In this document: positions 62,201 to 64,000 of the stretch, piece by piece | How the letters are laid out: each line of letters opens with the position of its first letter | Position numbering within the stretch: position 1 is the stretch's first letter | Source: Ancylomarina subtilis | GTDB taxonomy: Bacteria; Bacteroidota; Bacteroidia; Bacteroidales; Marinifilaceae | DNA: 64,000 nt | Reading direction: 5' to 3' | NCBI RefSeq assembly: GCF_004217115.1 | Contig: NZ_SHKN01000001.1 | Coordinates: 933,781 to 997,780, forward strand | Position numbers and translations under genes: made by a program | The notes under the pieces: generated by a model | The model's input: only the letters and a program-made list of their open reading frames with translations | Database searches by the model: none | What the model was told of the DNA's origin: nothing

Positions 62201-63637
62201 TTAATTCGTACCCAAAGAACTTATCTGCTCTTTTATCCAAACCGACATATCATTCAAAACCTCTTCAGAAATGGTTTCTTCGATTGCCTCAACTTCGTCG
62301 AGATATCCGGTATGGCAATGCTGAAAGAAATGATTCAGATTTGGGTAAGATTTGATTTTGTAATTGGTTTTTCCACTCGCATTAAAGATGCGTTTAAAAC
62401 CACTTAAGTTTAAATCAGCTAAAACCTGCGTATCCTTTTCTCCATTAAGAACCAAGAAGGGAGCTTTCACCTTAGGCAGATATTCTGATGGTTTATAAGC
62501 AATGAAATAACGAAACCAGGGGATCATCATCATCTTATAACGCGCTAATGCAGGTTTCGTATCAATGGTTTCAAAACCATCTACCGTCTTCATGTCAAAA
62601 TAGTCCTTTACTTCAGCATCCTGATTTGCAATCCAGGGACCAATCAAAGCTTGCTTAATACTAAGCTCAGCCCGCTTGTCATCCTCCTGGTGCATGATAA
62701 TATTCAGGGCTCTCTTCTCGAAAGAGATAATACTGTCAACCGTTACAGTAGGCAGACTGCGTATTAAGGATTTCTTTATTTGTGAACTGATAATTCGATC
62801 GCCGGATACACCCACTCCAGCCAGGGAAACGATAAAAGCCAAATCGTTCCGTTTCGATCCAATAATAGACGCAATCAGACCGCCTTCGCTGTGACCGATC
62901 AAACCAATATTCTGCAAATCCACATCGGATCTGCTTTGCAAATACTTAATTCCCGCAACAACATCCATAGCAAAATCATAAGATGTGGCATTTTTCAATG
63001 TCTCCCGACCTGTGCTGGCGCCCACACCTCTGTCATCTACTCGCAATACAGCAATTCCTTGTCGGGTGAGATAATCAGCAATCACTAAAAAGGGTTTATG
63101 TCCCATTATGGACTCATCTCTATCCTGCTGTCCGCTACCTGTAATCAAAATAGCCACAGGATGTTTACCTGCTTTTTTAGGAATCGTCAGCGTCCCTGCC
63201 AATTGTATACTTTTATCAAAATTGAAATAAGATACCGCCTCTTGTTTATAAGTTAGAGGTCCTCGGGGATTCTGAGGTCTTTTAAGTTCGATTTTCTTTC
63301 TCAGTTTCAAAGGAAAGCTTTGACCCGACTGCAACCAATTGCCTTCAATCAAAGTATCGCCCTGATATTCGCCAATAAACTGCGCATGAAGCATACCCGA
63401 AAACGAAATCCGAAGGCTATCACCCTCAATCATGCATTCAGAGGATACGTAATCCTTCAGCCCTTGCATGGGCACATCAAGCAGACAGGTATCCTGATCG
63501 AGTTTAAAAATTAATTTCAGCTCAAAACCTTGAACGAGCAAAGCGCCCTCCCATTTTGCAGGTTCCCTTTTTGTTGATGCCAGACTCGAAATTGAAAAGC
63601 TAAGGACTAATGTTATAAAAATAAGCAGCTGTTTCAT
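62201..63637 (-). CDS. Exported alpha/beta hydrolase with N-terminal beta domain
   Basis: A 478-residue protein with a signal peptide (1-20). A lipocalin-like beta domain (about 25-115, EGALLVQGFELKLIF) precedes an alpha/beta-hydrolase domain (about 135-478). The latter has the oxyanion stretch LITGSGQQDRDES, VDDRGVGAS, the nucleophile elbow GHSEGG (S250), and a late His in NLNHFFQHC. This architecture is common in Bacteroidota exported esterases and peptidase-like hydrolases. The substrate is unknown. It is the first gene of a minus-strand transcript leading to the two small genes downstream. Confidence 0.88.
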   Translation of the reverse strand: MKQLLIFITLVLSFSISSLASTKREPAKWEGALLVQGFELKLIFKLDQDTCLLDVPMQGLKDYVSSECMIEGDSLRISFSGMLHAQFIGEYQGDTLIEGNWLQSGQSFPLKLRKKIELKRPQNPRGPLTYKQEAVSYFNFDKSIQLAGTLTIPKKAGKHPVAILITGSGQQDRDESIMGHKPFLVIADYLTRQGIAVLRVDDRGVGASTGRETLKNATSYDFAMDVVAGIKYLQSRSDVDLQNIGLIGHSEGGLIASIIGSKRNDLAFIVSLAGVGVSGDRIISSQIKKSLIRSLPTVTVDSIISFEKRALNIIMHQEDDKRAELSIKQALIGPWIANQDAEVKDYFDMKTVDGFETIDTKPALARYKMMMIPWFRYFIAYKPSEYLPKVKAPFLVLNGEKDTQVLADLNLSGFKRIFNASGKTNYKIKSYPNLNHFFQHCHTGYLDEVEAIEETISEEVLNDMSVWIKEQISSLGTN

Positions 63638-63762
63638 CTTTTGTTTCTTTGTTCTACCTGTCCCGACCGACAGGTTTATATTTTGTTATTGAATCTTATT
63701 CTTTAAATGCCGACCACTTTTCTCCACCTCTTGGTTTCTGAACGGAGACAATTAACTCCAAC

Positions 63763-63942
63763 ACCACCCCGCCAAGCAGAGCTTGGCACCCCTCCTCTGC
63801 CGGAGGGGAAACTTATTGACAGCTCCAAATTTTTCTCCTCTTGGTTACAAAGGAAACAATCAACTCTACAGCTTCATTATAAAGACAAGCCTTTCCCCTC
63901 CTTTACAAGGAGGAGTACCCGAACGCGTTCGGGGAGGTGGTT
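63763..63942. repeat. Intergenic inverted-repeat element
   Basis: Two arms of about 50 bp in opposite orientation (63763-63812 and 63892-63942), each carrying an ACCACC...CCGC word, an inner hairpin and a CCCCTCC...GGAGGGG-type stem. Flanking direct repeats (63721-63765 and 63833-63871, with TTGGTT...AACTC words) surround them. It resembles the dispersed extragenic palindromic repeats of Bacteroidota genomes. No ORF is supported here. Confidence 0.7.
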
Positions 63943-64000
63943 CAACTTTAAACTCCAATGACTATTTGAACAGATGATTCGTTTTACGATTCACATTTCG

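Noticed and set aside
63707-63977. Short open frames at the right end
   Set aside because: They run through the inverted-repeat element and show no coding signature.

Overview
The window reads as a chromosomal segment of a low-GC Bacteroidota, most likely a marine facultative anaerobe of the Marinifilaceae/Marinilabiliales type. Supporting signs are SusC/SusD outer-membrane systems with an ECF sigma/FecR pair, Bacteroidota-style -7 boxes (TAnnTTTG-like), a giant beta-propeller (Reg_prop) sensor kinase, DUF6242, DUF6122 and DUF5808 proteins, and a Bacteroidota-type L19. All family assignments come from reading motifs by eye; no database search was run.

Layout. 1-6.4 kb: lipid and housekeeping genes (PlsC-like acyltransferase, patatin, L19, dihydroorotate-dehydrogenase-like protein, YggS) and an RprX/RprY-like two-component pair. 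6.7-13.8 kb: a sulfur-respiration block on the minus strand. It holds a Tat-exported molybdopterin reductase, a four-cluster ferredoxin, an NrfD/PsrC membrane subunit, two half-size YeeE/YedE sulfur transporters and an exported rhodanese-like protein without its catalytic Cys. MobA lies upstream, and a secreted Cys/Lys-repeat protein converges on the block. 14-25 kb: MsrA, a TPR protein, a tandem-duplicated 1148-residue carboxyltransferase (OadA/PycB type), an MFS transporter, glutaminase, a cysteate-synthase-family enzyme and a thioredoxin-fold protein. 25-41.6 kb: a large minus-strand nutrient-uptake locus. Read in its own direction it runs ECF sigma, FecR, STN-SusC, DUF6242 lipoprotein, SusC, SusD, three thioredoxin-fold proteins and an SRPBCC lipoprotein. 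41.7-47.3 kb: a CDF cation exporter, then a molybdenum-cofactor operon (MobB-like, MoeA, a shortened MoaA, MoaC, a MOSC-Mog fusion) behind a probable Moco riboswitch. 47.4 kb: tRNA-Ser(TGA), followed by two copies of a ~130 bp repeat. 48-55 kb: two large sensor kinases and a DUF5808 protein. 55-60.6 kb: a five-gene operon on the minus strand. 60.9-64 kb: two uncharacterised proteins, an alpha/beta hydrolase and an intergenic inverted-repeat element.

The most interesting system is the 55.0-60.6 kb operon: a KamA-family radical-SAM aminomutase, 3-oxoacid CoA-transferase A and B subunits, a class III aminotransferase and a 3-oxoadipyl-CoA-thiolase-like enzyme. Together they spell out a route from an alpha-amino acid to a beta-amino acid, a beta-keto acid, its CoA ester, and finally acetyl-CoA plus a shorter acyl-CoA. 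The aminomutase appears to lack the two Asp residues that bind lysine's side-chain amine and has an Arg near one of the positions, so an acidic amino acid such as 2-aminoadipate or glutamate is a reasonable guess.

Sulfur and molybdenum form a second theme. The reductase needs the Moco made by the 43-47 kb operon and MobA, the YeeE/YedE pair and rhodanese-like protein would handle sulfane sulfur, and the cysteate synthase would feed sulfonate (possibly sulfonolipid) synthesis.
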